NCBI GenBank assembly: GCA_035274465.1
Contig: DATEOF010000103.1
Location: 1 to 64,000 of the forward strand
Reading direction: 5' to 3'
Origin: JADGRF01 sp035274465
Lineage (GTDB): Bacteria > Myxococcota_A > Polyangia > Polyangiales > JAFGIB01
Length of the DNA: 64,000 nt
This document shows positions 53,139 to 61,747 of the stretch, in pieces. The first letter of the stretch is position 1, and each line of letters starts with the position of its first letter. Both the position numbers and the translations under genes were made by a program. The notes beneath the pieces are model-generated. The model worked only from the letters and a program-made list of their open reading frames with translations. It did not search any database and was not told the DNA's origin.

Positions 53139-53480
53139 TCAGCCTTTATGTCGATGCAGCTCGAGCAACGCAGCGCAAAGAACGCCGCTGCACAGCGGGG
53201 CGCTGCACCACAAGGTCATTCGCGAGCGAGAGTCCACGAACCCGAGCGAGATCACGATCGACCCAAACAAGGAGCGTGGATCGTGCGTCTGGCGACGATG
53301 GACGAAGATCGCGTCGAGCGCATGCTGCAGTGCGCGAAAGGCCAGCGTGCTGAAGAACACGAGCGCGACCAAGCCGAACACGCCACCGCTGAACGGCTCT
53401 TCGAGCATGGCGACGATGGCCTGGTTGACCGGCTGCGCCTGGACCGAGGGCAGCAGCTGGCGAATCTGGCGCGCGCCTCG
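53139..53480 (-). pseudogene. YihY/BrkB-family membrane protein fragment
   Basis: The minus strand reads RQIRQLLPSVQAQPVNQAIV, then EEPFSGGVFGLVALVFFSTL, AFRALQHALDAIFVHRRQ and LFGSIVISLGF. The GlvGL-x-x-x-x-xA-x-x-x-x-x-L-x-x-AL-x-x-IF pattern is that of the central part of YihY/BrkB proteins (once called ribonuclease BN), which are about 280-300 residues with six membrane helices. The first two and last three helices are missing, so it is a remnant. Confidence 0.55.
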
Positions 53481-53762
53481 TGCGACCCCGTGGGATCAAC
53501 GGAGGCCGTCGCGCGTTCAGGCTCGAGCTCGTGACGAACACAGGTGCTTGTGCTCGCAACTGGTCAGTCCGCTCGAGTCGCCGCAGTTTCTCGGCTGCGA
53601 GACCGGCCCGTTGGTCTTTGGCTCGTCGCTATCGCTGCTCGAGTAGCACCTTGAGCGGCTCGAGGTCCTTGCGGTTCGCGCGGCACATCGCCGCCATCAC
53701 GAGCCGCCGGCCCGCCACGAGCTCGACGATTTCATAGCATCTCGATGCGAGCGCGTTTCCGT

Positions 53763-53906
53763 TCAACGACCGTCTGGAAAGAGCCAGCGTGGCTTGTACC
53801 AGGGCCTTCGACGCGTCCAGTCGTACGGCTCACCAGCGCTGCGGCGAGGACGTTGCACGAGGATGATGAGCAACACTGTCGCGGCGACCAGGAGGAGGAT
53901 GTACAT
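53763..53906 (-). CDS. Very small single-pass membrane protein (paralogue 1)
   Basis: An ATG at 53906 opens a 47-residue frame: one hydrophobic segment MYILLLVAATVLLIILVQRP, then a basic, aromatic tail with YDWTRRRPWYKPRWLFPDGR. The frame at 59423-59575 encodes a clear relative with the same plan (MY start, one helix, RP/QPR, acidic-aromatic pair, RR-x-W-x-x-PRW-x-FPD). The shared C-terminal motif in two unlinked copies argues that both are real. It is 31 bases downstream of the zinc-ribbon gene on the same strand. No strong ribosome binding site precedes the ATG, so coupling to that gene is possible. Function unknown. Confidence 0.6.
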   Translation of the reverse strand: MYILLLVAATVLLIILVQRPRRSAGEPYDWTRRRPWYKPRWLFPDGR

Positions 53907-53937
53907 GTTCAAACGTGTACAACCCGAGCTTCCGATG

Positions 53938-54225
53938 TCAACGAGGCCGGCACCTTCTGCAGCGACGGTTGTGCGAACCGAGAGACAGGAAGCGCGCGCC
54001 GCACTCGAGGCAAGAACGCATACTTGGCATCGTACCGCTCAGTCGGCAGCGCTTGATGACATCGTTGGTGAGGCAGAGCTGAGCGGCACGAGCCGAGACT
54101 GCCTCTGCGCTCATGCCTGAACGGTACAGTGCATCCAGCAGGTTGCGTTCGGGGTGCACGAGCGCTTCGATGATCGACTGATCGATTGAGACTTGTTCGG
54201 CGGTGAGCTCAGGGAGGTGCGCCAT
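53938..54225 (-). CDS. Small protein with C-terminal zinc ribbon
   Basis: From the ATG at 54225 the protein is 95 residues. The N-terminal part is helical (AHLPELTAEQVSIDQSIIEA, NLLDALYRSGMSAEAVSARA), and the C-terminus is CLECGARFLSLGSHNRRCRR followed by Cys, a C-x2-C-x13-C-x2-C zinc ribbon. The GPHNRxCxxC-like ending is familiar from short bacterial proteins with unknown, possibly nucleic-acid-related, roles. GGGAGG precedes the start by nine bases. It lies between the DUF2007-like gene and the small membrane protein, all on the minus strand. Confidence 0.68.
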   Translation of the reverse strand: MAHLPELTAEQVSIDQSIIEALVHPERNLLDALYRSGMSAEAVSARAAQLCLTNDVIKRCRLSGTMPSMRSCLECGARFLSLGSHNRRCRRCRPR

Positions 54226-54319
54226 GGCTCGAAGCGTACCATGGATGATGTGTCGCGCATGAGTTCCATGACGGACCGAAAAGGTGCGCCGGCAAGCTTC
54301 ACGCGAATCGCTGATCTCG

Positions 54320-54556
54320 CTAGGCAAGATTGCCCTTCACTCTATCGTGCTGACATAACCAGAAGCGAAGGCGGCGGCGAGCCTCGTCCAAACGGATATT
54401 GTCGACCTGCACGCGGATCACGTCTGCGTTGAGTCGTTGCCCCGCGACCTCCCACAGCTCTCGGTCTGCAATGTGCGCCGTCACGCCAATCTTCGCGAGT
54501 TCGTCGCAAGCGCTGCGGGCGTCGGCGAGACATCGAGCTCGAAAAACTGTCTGCAT
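54320..54556 (-). CDS. DUF2007-like small signal-transducing protein
   Basis: The ATG at 54556 has GGAGG seven bases upstream and gives 78 residues: MQTVFRARCLADARSACDEL, then AKIGVTAHIADRELWEVAGQ and VQVDNIRLDEARRRLRF. The pattern (repeat of a beta strand, a helix for residue-addressed binding, then V-x-V-x-x-x-x-x-x-x-A) is that of the short ACT/PII-like DUF2007 fold, thought to bind small ligands. It is the first of three small genes in line on the minus strand. Confidence 0.65.
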   Translation of the reverse strand: MQTVFRARCLADARSACDELAKIGVTAHIADRELWEVAGQRLNADVIRVQVDNIRLDEARRRLRFWLCQHDRVKGNLA

Positions 54557-55120
54557 CGCTAACCTCCGCTCGCCGCCATCGAGTTGTTCGGCTTCGCTGG
54601 CGCGGAAGCTGCTTCCCGAATCAGCGTTCATGCTAGCAGGCGTGCGGAGTTGCGCAAACACCGACGCTACTCAGCTTTTCCACCGATCACCGGACACCTT
54701 AGCGCCAAACCTCGATGTCACTATCGCTCGGGTACTCGCGCCATCATAACGCTGCGTGACATGCAGAACTATTCGACGCTCGCTGCATGTCAACTCGACC
54801 GGCGGGCAACGATGGCTCGCTCTCGGTCGCCCTTGCTCTTGAGTGCGGTGAGCGCCAGGGCCGGCGACCGCCTGCCCTCGATCTTGGGAACGAACGCGAC
54901 ACGTTTCGCCCGCGCCGCTGACGGCGGCCATAGCCGCGTCTCATGCTTTCTACATGCGTACCACCGATCGACCGGTATGTCTGTAGCGCCCGAGACGACA
55001 ACACCCGAATCGGCCGTTTTGTCTTCAAGCAGCTACTTGGTTGCCACGGGCCTACCTGGCTCAGCTGCGGTCAGTTCGCGAACCCACTCGTAATCGCCCT
55101 CTAAGCCGACGCGAGTACGT
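54557..55120. other. Intergenic stretch without a supported gene
   Basis: I find no product-like frame on either strand. Several open frames exist but are Arg/Ser-rich shadows with no motifs. The stretch holds the promoter of the DUF2007-like gene at its left end. Confidence 0.4.
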
Positions 55121-55294
55121 TCGTGTCACCGCTTCGGCGTGACAGAGCGGATGTCAGGTACTGCAGCCGAAGCAGCCAAGGCGATTTCGGCGCTCGACGG
55201 GTCGCTGTTCGACGGTCGCGCACTGAGGGTCAAAGAAGCAGAAGAGCGCCAAAACCGCGGTGGTGGCGGCGGGCGCGGCGGCGGGCGCTGGTGA
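55121..55294 (+). pseudogene. C-terminal half of an RRM RNA-binding protein
   Basis: The frame reads HRFGVTERMSGTAAEAAKAI, SALDGSLFDGRALRVKEAEE and RQNRGGGGGRGGGRW, ending in a stop at 55292-55294. This is the second half of a bacterial RRM protein (RNP1 remnant RFG-V, then A-x-x-AI-x-x-LDG-x-x-x-DGR-x-LRV-x-EAE-x-R) with its usual Gly-rich tail. The first half with RNP2 is absent here; a matching first-half fragment is at 63069-63135 on the other strand. Confidence 0.6.
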
Positions 55295-55783
55295 TCTGAC
55301 CGCAGAGTGCCATCGCAACCTTTCGTTGGGCGGCAACGCAGGCTTGCACTTCGTCGTTGGCTCCGCGAAGGCGCTCAGATTCGGCTGCGGGCGTAGTGTG
55401 CGAACGCCGAAGTGGCAGGGTCCTGAGGCTCGCTCGACACAAAATACGCGGTGCTGGGCGATTTCCGCGGGCACATAGAGACGCGCCCGTTAAGAGGTGC
55501 TACTGACAATGGGTAGTACGGACGCGGCCGGCCGCCCAGCGCGGTGTGAACGTGCGAGACACGTAGCGTCCGCAGATCACTAGGGGCCAACGCACGGTGG
55601 ATAGCCACCCGTTTCGTGCATGCGTGTTCTTTGTGCACGCAAGCGGACGTGTACGTCGCGGCGCCGCTGGAACTCCGGTTTGCCTCGCGTCGAGTCAGAC
55701 CGCGGAGTCCAGATACTTCCTGCTCGAGGTTTCGCTTGATCAACCCGTCGCTGATCTCGGGCTGCTCTGCGCCTTCGCCGCCC
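55295..55783. other. Intergenic stretch without a supported gene
   Basis: This stretch lies before the CheB-kinase gene. The frame of that gene is open back to 55616, but the residues before 55784 are Arg/Ser-rich and unlike the family. No other product is recognisable. Confidence 0.4.
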
Positions 55784-58213
55784 ATGGCGTCGGCCGATCA
55801 GCCGAGTAGCTCCTCACCGCCTCGCCTGCAGGATGCGAGCGTCGCGTTTCGCGTCGTTGGCGTGGGCGCCTCCGCTGGAGGCATGGATGCATTTCGAGAG
55901 CTCTTGCGACATTTGCCGGAAGACACGGGGATGGCGTTCGTGTTGATTCAACATCTGCATCGCACGCGCGCGAACGTGTTGTGTGAAACGTTGGCCAAGG
56001 CCACTCGCATGATCGTCACCGAGGTAGAGGCGAGCACACGGTTGGCCCCGAACTGCGTGTACGTAATCCCGTCGACGGCCGACGTCACGATGCGCATCAA
56101 TCGCCTGTCGCTCGTGCCACGGACCACGGATAGCGGCAAGCCGCACACTCCCGTCAACCTGTTTCTGAACTCATTGGCGGTTGCGCGAGGTCATCGGGCG
56201 GTCGGCGTGCTGCTGTCCGGCAATACGACCGACGGCACCGAGGGCCTTCGCTCGATCAAGCATGCCCACGGCGTGACGATGGTTCAGGAGCCGAGCAGCG
56301 CGAAGTTCGGTGACACACCGACGCACGCGATCAAGGCAGGAGTGGTGGAGTTCTGTCTACCGATTCCGGAGTTGGCACGCAAACTCGTGAGCTTGTCCGA
56401 CGACCTCCCCGAAGACACGAGTGACCGCGATGCACGATCGATCGATCGAACGGAGAACATGCGAAGCATGACCCTGCAGTCGCCGCCGGCTGGGCGCACC
56501 AAGGGCAACGAGGACCTGGAGCTACGCAGTCGTGAGCTCGAAGCTGCGAACGACGAGCTCGAGTTGCAGAACGACGAATTGATGAACGCGAATCGCCTGC
56601 TGAGGGAGCGGAACGACGAACTCAGCCGCCTCAGCGGAGACTTGATGAATTTGTTGGTCAGTGTGGACGTGGCAATCGTGATCTTGGATGCGCAGCTCAG
56701 CGTCCGGAGGTTCTCACCCAAAGCTCAAGCGCTCTTCAATCTGCGCGCGACAGACCTCGGGCGGCCGTTTCACGAGGTCGTATCGACGCTCGATGTGGCC
56801 GATTTGCAGAGCCGGTTATCTGACGTTCTCGAGTCGTCAGTCGTCCACGAGCTGGAGCTAAAAGATCGGTTCGGTCGTTGGTTGCGTATGCACATTGGAC
56901 CGTACCGTACGCTGTTGCAGCAGGTCGAAGGCGTCGTGCTATCGGTGGTGGACATCCACGAACTGAAGCATGACTTGCAAAAGGCCACGCGCGCGAAGCT
57001 CGATGCCGAGCGAGCCAAACAACTGGCCGAACAGGACGGTCGCGCCCACGAGCGTTTCATGTCGTTAGTGACACAGGAGCTTCGAACGCCGTTGGCCAGC
57101 GTGCTCATGCACGCCCAGCAACTTCGCAGTGGCGCGGTCGATCGAGCTCGGACCGAAGAAGCTCTCGCTGCAATCGAGCGCGCAGCAGCGATCCAGACCG
57201 AGACAGTGAACGACCTCCTCGATCTGAGCCCGCTCGAGGCGGGCAGACTCAAGCTGGATTTTGTCGCATTCGAGCTGTGCGACGTCTTGCGCGAGACGCT
57301 CACTGCGTTCGCGCCGCTCATCGCGCGCAAGTCTTTGAACCTACGGACCGAGCTCGATGATTCGGTGGGGCAGATCTACAGCGACCCTGCCCGGGTGCGT
57401 CAGATCGCTGGGTACCTCGTCGGGAACGCAATCAAGTCCACTCCCGTGGGTGGTGAGATCACCGTGGCCGTGTCGATCGACGACGGCGCCGCGTGTTTGT
57501 GCGTGCGCGACTCCGGTATCGGCATCGACCCCGAGCTGCTACCGGACATCTTCTCCGGCGCACCGTATCGAGCAGGCTTGTCGTCGCTAGGCTGGCGTGG
57601 CGGTCTCGGCTTGGCGATTGCTCGACATCTAGTCGATGTACTCGGCGGGCAGGCCAGCGCGCACAGCGCCGGTCTCGACCGGGGTGCCACGTTCAAGTTG
57701 ACGTTTCCAATGGGGAACTCGCTCGCCGCGCCATCCGAGCCCCACGGCGCACTGATGTTGCCGATTGCGGTGCGTCCGCTCGACCGGCCGGACCACACGC
57801 AGAGTTACGCCGAGCTGCAAGGTCTGCGTGTTCTCGTGCTCGACGACGAACAAGGGACACTCGAGGCCGTGCAAACCGTGTGTAGACTGTCGGGCCTGTT
57901 GGTGCGTGGGGCGAGCAGCGTGACCGATGCATTGCGTGAATTCGACCGCTTCGCGCCGCAGGTCCTGGTGTGTGATCCGGTCTTGTCGCGGGAGGACGGC
58001 ATGCAATTCATTCGACAGATCAGGGCGCGCGCTCCCGAGCAAGGTGGCCTCGTGCCAGCGATGGCTCTTACAGCGGTCACGGGTCACGCGGAGCGCGAAC
58101 GCGCGATCGCCGCGGGCTTTCAGTTGTATGTGACGAAACCCTTGGACATCGACCTGCTTCGCGACGCCATGCTGCGGCTGGTCAGGCGTGACAAGATCCG
58201 TCGCGAGAGCTAG
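55784..58213 (+). CDS. CheB methylesterase-PAS-histidine-kinase-like-receiver hybrid with altered H-box
   Basis: The 809-residue protein has a CheB domain at its N-terminus: GVGASAGGMDAF (Ser 30), IQHLH (His 57 region) and LLSGNTTDGTEG (Asp 150), so the catalytic triad is present. A coiled coil (about 245-290, LELRSRELEAANDELELQND) and a PAS domain (about 290-400) follow. The kinase part has LVTQELRTPLASVL, where the phosphorylated His is Gln 431, but the ATPase parts are retained (VGNAIKSTP, DSGIGID, GGLGLAIAR). The receiver has LVLDDEQ, LVCDPVLSREDG (Asp 731) and YVTKPLD. No CheR domain is present, unlike the common CheB-CheR-PAS-HK fusions. It cannot autophosphorylate in the usual way. Confidence 0.9.
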   Translation: MASADQPSSSSPPRLQDASVAFRVVGVGASAGGMDAFRELLRHLPEDTGMAFVLIQHLHRTRANVLCETLAKATRMIVTEVEASTRLAPNCVYVIPSTADVTMRINRLSLVPRTTDSGKPHTPVNLFLNSLAVARGHRAVGVLLSGNTTDGTEGLRSIKHAHGVTMVQEPSSAKFGDTPTHAIKAGVVEFCLPIPELARKLVSLSDDLPEDTSDRDARSIDRTENMRSMTLQSPPAGRTKGNEDLELRSRELEAANDELELQNDELMNANRLLRERNDELSRLSGDLMNLLVSVDVAIVILDAQLSVRRFSPKAQALFNLRATDLGRPFHEVVSTLDVADLQSRLSDVLESSVVHELELKDRFGRWLRMHIGPYRTLLQQVEGVVLSVVDIHELKHDLQKATRAKLDAERAKQLAEQDGRAHERFMSLVTQELRTPLASVLMHAQQLRSGAVDRARTEEALAAIERAAAIQTETVNDLLDLSPLEAGRLKLDFVAFELCDVLRETLTAFAPLIARKSLNLRTELDDSVGQIYSDPARVRQIAGYLVGNAIKSTPVGGEITVAVSIDDGAACLCVRDSGIGIDPELLPDIFSGAPYRAGLSSLGWRGGLGLAIARHLVDVLGGQASAHSAGLDRGATFKLTFPMGNSLAAPSEPHGALMLPIAVRPLDRPDHTQSYAELQGLRVLVLDDEQGTLEAVQTVCRLSGLLVRGASSVTDALREFDRFAPQVLVCDPVLSREDGMQFIRQIRARAPEQGGLVPAMALTAVTGHAERERAIAAGFQLYVTKPLDIDLLRDAMLRLVRRDKIRRES

Positions 58214-58309
58214 CGGCGCCTGCGATCGTAGGTTCGGGCGCGTTGTGTCCCTGCGAGCTGAGGCGACTTGCTCATCAACGGCGGCTCGGCATCGATAACC
58301 TGAGCAAGA

Positions 58310-58399
58310 CCGATCGAGCGTGTCCATGTCGATCGGCTTCGTCAGATGCTCGTCGAAGCCAGCCTCGGGCGCCGCGGTGCGCAGTGTTTGCCCCTCATG
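58310..58399 (-). pseudogene. Receiver-domain C-terminal fragment
   Basis: The minus strand encodes HEGQTLRTAAPEAGFDEHLT followed by KPIDMDTLDR, the beta5-alpha5 end of a receiver, with the conserved Lys-Pro. No other receiver code surrounds it, so it is a remnant. Confidence 0.5.
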
Positions 58400-58643
58400 C
58401 GAGAAATACATGATGGTGTTGGTGTGCCGGCGCGTGCGCGAGCACAACCGCCACGCCCAGCCATCTGAGCAAGGCATGCGAACCGGTGTGCTCGGTTGCG
58501 AGCCACAGCTGCGCCGCCCAAGCCGTGGCGACGAGCAGCAGGGCGCAGAGGCCCAAGCGCTTCGCGAGCTCGAGGTGATAGTCAGATGCATTCAGACCAC
58601 GAGCCGCCAGACGGGAGACAAGTGGCTGCATCGTAGGCGTCAT
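58395..58643 (-). CDS. Small membrane protein coupled to the GGDEF remnant
   Basis: The ATG at 58643 overlaps the stop of the upstream GGDEF-like frame (ATGA) and opens 82 codons. The product has a short helical start (MTPTMQPLVSRLAARGLNAS), then hydrophobic segments RLGLCALLLVATAWAAQLWL and HALLRWLGVAVVLAHAPA, and ends in His-rich HQHHHVFLA. It looks like the first part of a longer membrane protein whose 3' part has been replaced by the receiver fragment at 58310. Family unknown. Confidence 0.4.
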   Translation of the reverse strand: MTPTMQPLVSRLAARGLNASDYHLELAKRLGLCALLLVATAWAAQLWLATEHTGSHALLRWLGVAVVLAHAPAHQHHHVFLA

Positions 58644-59218
58644 GGTGCCTCGGACGACGGATACGAAGACCCGCGATCGCGTCTGATGGTGCGTACGGAC
58701 AGGCCGACGCAGGCCGCTGATAGCTGCAAGTCGAGCAGATCGGCGCGCAGGCGCCCCTCGATGGAGAGCGCGGACGCGTGTGAGATTCCGTGGACCAACA
58801 AGCCCAAACGCAGTGGTCCGATGCGCGCGGCCAGGTCGCCCGGGCGCAGCCTGGCGGCGCAAACGTGCGCGGCTCTGAGCAGCGCGCGCAGATCACCAGC
58901 CCCTCCGAGCCGTACGATCAGCAGCGCGCTCGAGCGTGATTCGCTGCGCGCAGCGCTCGAACGAAACTTCGTCGATTCGGTAGGCCCGTGTCCGAGTCGA
59001 TCTCCTGCAGACGCACGAGCTCTCGTTGTTCCCGAGCGGCCGCCAGCAGGCTCTCGTTCCGAGGTAGCTCGGGCCACGCTACACCCGGTACCGCGTGCAT
59101 GCTTTCCACTGCCCGCTGAAGTTGAGCCGCCGTGGTCGCGACCTGCATCGCCGCCAGGCCGCGCCGCGTGATCTCGAGGTAGCTACCGCCCGTAGCAGGC
59201 GGCGTTGAGGTTCAGCAT
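58640..59218 (-). pseudogene. GGDEF-like (diguanylate cyclase-type) protein with frameshifts and lost active site
   Basis: From the ATG at 59218 the start MLNLNAACYG shifts frame to GGSYLEITRRGLAAMQVATT, then AAQLQRAVESMHAVPGVAWP and IDSDTGLPNRRSFVRALRAA. Near 58940 it shifts again to SSALLIVRLGGAGDLRALLR, then AARLRPGDLAARIGPLRLGL and LVHGIS. D-x-TGLPNRR-x-F and LRPGDLAARIG are GGDEF landmarks, but the GGDEF signature itself is replaced by IGPLRLG. So it had lost cyclase activity before or together with the frameshifts. The end overlaps the next small gene (ATGA). Confidence 0.55.
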
Positions 59219-59324
59219 TCAGGGCTCCTGGACGCAAACACGCCGAGCTGCGAGCGGACAAAATGGCGGTCGAACGATCGCCCAACGACGCAGGACCGGA
59301 TGCTCGATCTGCAACCAATTCCAC

Positions 59325-59400
59325 TGCCCCGGAACGAGAGCCCGCTCGCGGCTAGAGAGCAGCGCGAGCACCTGATTCAAAGTTCGGAAGGCTCGCGCCA
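59325..59400 (+). repeat. Inverted, diverged copy of part of the GGDEF-like gene
   Basis: The plus strand reads LPRNESPLAAREQREHLIQS, matching LPRNESLLAAAREQRELVRL, which is on the minus strand at about 59015-59070. The core DNA (CGGAACGAGAGCC, then GCGGC...CGAGAGC-like) agrees well. The two copies point toward each other about 260 bases apart. No further homology was found around this copy. Confidence 0.45.
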
Positions 59401-59422
59401 GCCGCCCAGCCGTTCACTCTGC

Positions 59423-59575
59423 TCATTCATCGTCGGGAAACGCCCAACGCGGTTGCCACCATCGCCGCCGATGCGGCCGGTTGAAGTCTTCGTCCGTACG
59501 CCGCGGTGTTCTAGGTTGCCGGATGGCCAACCAGCAAAGCACGAGTACCGCGACGACGAAGCACACGGTGTACAT
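59423..59575 (-). CDS. Very small single-pass membrane protein (paralogue 2)
   Basis: An ATG at 59575 opens 50 codons. The product has one hydrophobic segment (MYTVCFVVAVLVLCWLAIRQ), then PRTPRRTDEDFNRPHRRRWW and QPRWAFPDDE. It shares with the protein at 53763-53906 the MY start, the single helix, a basic Arg/Pro exit, an acidic-aromatic pair and the ending RRxWxxPRWxFPD. GAGG lies 12 bases and GAGGAG about 20 bases before the start. The helix is probably N-out with a basic cytoplasmic tail. No known family comes to mind. Confidence 0.62.
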   Translation of the reverse strand: MYTVCFVVAVLVLCWLAIRQPRTPRRTDEDFNRPHRRRWWQPRWAFPDDE

Positions 59576-60418
59576 GGATCGCGAACCTCATTCTCCTCAA
59601 GCGTGGGAATCTCGACTGCAGTCGCAGTGCTGATGTCGTTCACGCTCGATCGAGCTTGACACCATGGACCTCCGCGGCTGCATGCGCAAGCCAACCTGCA
59701 CGCGAACCCGAACTTTCAGATGCATGACGCGTTTCGCCGCAGCGACTCTGGCGCCGCTCACGCGTGGCGTCGTTCGCGTGGGCGTGGCGTGGCATCGGCT
59801 CCCGCTTGATCGGAACGTAGTTCGCTGACTGCGCACGCGGTTCAGCCACGCTCTGATCGCAGAGCCGGTACGCAAGCCAAGCTGATCCGCGCACTGGGTG
59901 AATCTGCCGCCCCGCCGATCGCACCACATCCGGAAGGCCGCCTTTTTGTTGCGATTGCGCACAAGTCGGCAGGACTTTCGCGGCACCGCGCAAGGAACAG
60001 GCCGAGCGACGGCGTGTCGCTGCAGCCATGCGCGACGACATCAGCCAGACGCAGTAGGCTCGTCCGGAGGCCGCTCCGTCGACCTCACGCGTACTTGAGG
60101 CACAAATTGTGATTTCGGCTCGGGCGCAGAGACTCGCCCGCGGATCGATGCTACTGATGCAGAACCAAGCGGGGTGCAGCTCTCGTCACTTTGTGCGACT
60201 GGAGCAGAAGACGCGTAGCGGGCGCGGCACTCCCACGAGCGACCTCGCGGCGGACAGCTGCGTGGCCCGCAGCCGGCTGGAGATTCGACCGGCGGCTCAG
60301 CAGCTCGTGAGCAATTGCGGCGATCATTCATGATGCAGCGCAGCGTGCTTCGATGCGTGCACGAAGGTACATTGGCAAACGCAGCGCGCTCCGCTGGCGC
60401 GCTAGCTTGCACGTTTCG
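59576..60418. other. Intergenic stretch without a supported gene
   Basis: This holds no clear gene. A minus-strand frame near 59870-59960 reads GGRFTQCADQLGLRTGSAIR, which looks like a helix-turn-helix piece, but it is not extended by recognisable code. The right end holds the promoter of the CorC/HlyC pair. Confidence 0.4.
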
Positions 60419-61747
60419 ATGAGCTCTGCGGCACCATGGTTCGTCATCATCCTCCTCACGGTGGCCAACGCCGTGTACGTCGCGGCGGAGTTTGCGGCCG
60501 TCGCGGTCGACCGCAATCAGCTCGTGGCTGCCTCGCGCTCCGGTGACCGCCGTGCGCTTCGTTTGATCGAAGTGTTGCGCGATCGCACAGCGCTCGACCG
60601 CTACATCGCCGCGTGTCAAATCGGCATCACGCTGACGAGCTTGGTCGCCGGCGCGTACGCGCAAGCGACGATCGCGTCCGACCTCGGTCGCGTGCTCCAA
60701 GATAGTTTCGAGCTGCGGTCCGCCAGCGCCTCTGCTGCCGCGGCGGCAGTCGTGCTGCTCGGGCTATCTACGCTGCAGGTGGTGTTCGCCGAGCTGGTGC
60801 CGAAGAGTATGGCCTTGCAGTTCCCTGCGCGCACTGCGCTCGCGACGTTCATCCCGATGCGCTGGTCCATCGCGCTCTACCGGCCCTTTACCTCGTTGCT
60901 GAACGGCAGCGGCCTACTGTTGCTGCGGCCGTTCGGAATTAGTCCGGGCGGGCATAGTCACGTGCACTCGCCGCGCGAGCTCGAGCTGCTGTTCGCCGAG
61001 TCCAGGCGCGGCGGCACACTCAGCCCAGAGCTTCATCGGCGGCTGCGACACGTGCTGCGGCTGTCGAGGCGCACCGTTCATCAGCTGATGGTTCCGCGGA
61101 GCCAACTGATTGCGATCGAGATGTCGACTGCGGCAGCCGAGATCGTCCAGCGCGTACTCGAGAGCCCGTATTCTCGGCTGCCGGTGTATCGCGAGACCAT
61201 CGATGATTTGCTAGGGACTGTGAGCACCCGAGACCTCGTCGCGGCCTACGTGACGACTGGGTGCATCCCTCCGCTTGCGGAGCTCGTGCGTCCCATTCCG
61301 TTCGTGCCGGAGAGCCTCACCGCCGACCGCTTGGTGAGCGTGCTGCGCGCGGAGCGCACCTCCAAGGCGATCGTCGTGGATGAGTACGGTGGCGTGCAGG
61401 GCATGATCAGCATCGACGATTTGCTCGCAGAGTTGTTCGGTGACCTGGGAGAAGAGCTCAAGCCAAGTCGTGAGTCCGTCGAGCTGCTCTCGGACGGACG
61501 TGTGAAGCTGCGTGGTTCGATGCGACCGACCGAGGCTGAAGCTTGGCTCGGCGAAACCTGGGAAGACACATCGGCTACACTCAGCGGCTTGATCACCAGC
61601 CGGCTCGGGCGTTTGCCACGGGTGGGTGAACGCATCGAGCTCGGCCGTTCGGAGTTCACCGTGCTCGAGGTCGGGCCGACCAGTGTGCTTTCCGTCGCGG
61701 TGTGCTCGAAGCGGGACGACGCACAGCACGAGGTAGATGCGAGATGA
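60419..61747 (+). CDS. CNNM/HlyC-CorC family protein, first of pair
   Basis: From the ATG at 60419 the protein is 442 residues. The N-terminal DUF21 (CNNM) transmembrane domain has VANAVYVAAEFAAVAVDRNQ, GITLTSLVAGAYAQ and VFAELVPKSMALQFP. A CBS pair follows (VPRSQLIAIEMSTAAAEIVQ, YSRLPVYRETIDDLLGTVST, VVDEYGGVQGMISIDDLLAE), then the C-terminal CorC_HlyC domain (SDGRVKLRGSMRPTEAEAWL). The family is involved in Mg2+ or Co2+ transport control at the inner membrane. The stop overlaps the start of the next gene as ATGA, so the two similar proteins are made together and may form a heterodimer. Confidence 0.9.
   Translation: MSSAAPWFVIILLTVANAVYVAAEFAAVAVDRNQLVAASRSGDRRALRLIEVLRDRTALDRYIAACQIGITLTSLVAGAYAQATIASDLGRVLQDSFELRSASASAAAAAVVLLGLSTLQVVFAELVPKSMALQFPARTALATFIPMRWSIALYRPFTSLLNGSGLLLLRPFGISPGGHSHVHSPRELELLFAESRRGGTLSPELHRRLRHVLRLSRRTVHQLMVPRSQLIAIEMSTAAAEIVQRVLESPYSRLPVYRETIDDLLGTVSTRDLVAAYVTTGCIPPLAELVRPIPFVPESLTADRLVSVLRAERTSKAIVVDEYGGVQGMISIDDLLAELFGDLGEELKPSRESVELLSDGRVKLRGSMRPTEAEAWLGETWEDTSATLSGLITSRLGRLPRVGERIELGRSEFTVLEVGPTSVLSVAVCSKRDDAQHEVDAR

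Noticed and set aside
52974..53534. 186-codon plus-strand frame
   Set aside because: It runs antisense to the YihY fragment and is Arg/His/Glu-rich without motifs.
53629..53762. Minus-strand frame YEIVELVAGRRLVMAAMCRA with KDLEPLKVLLEQR, like the end of a GntR-type FCD domain
   Set aside because: Too short and without its DNA-binding half; the resemblance is weak, so I do not list it as a feature.
55281..55291. Gly-codon GGCGGCGGGC run as a possible repeat or G-quadruplex element
   Set aside because: It is the Gly-rich tail of the RRM fragment and needs no separate explanation.
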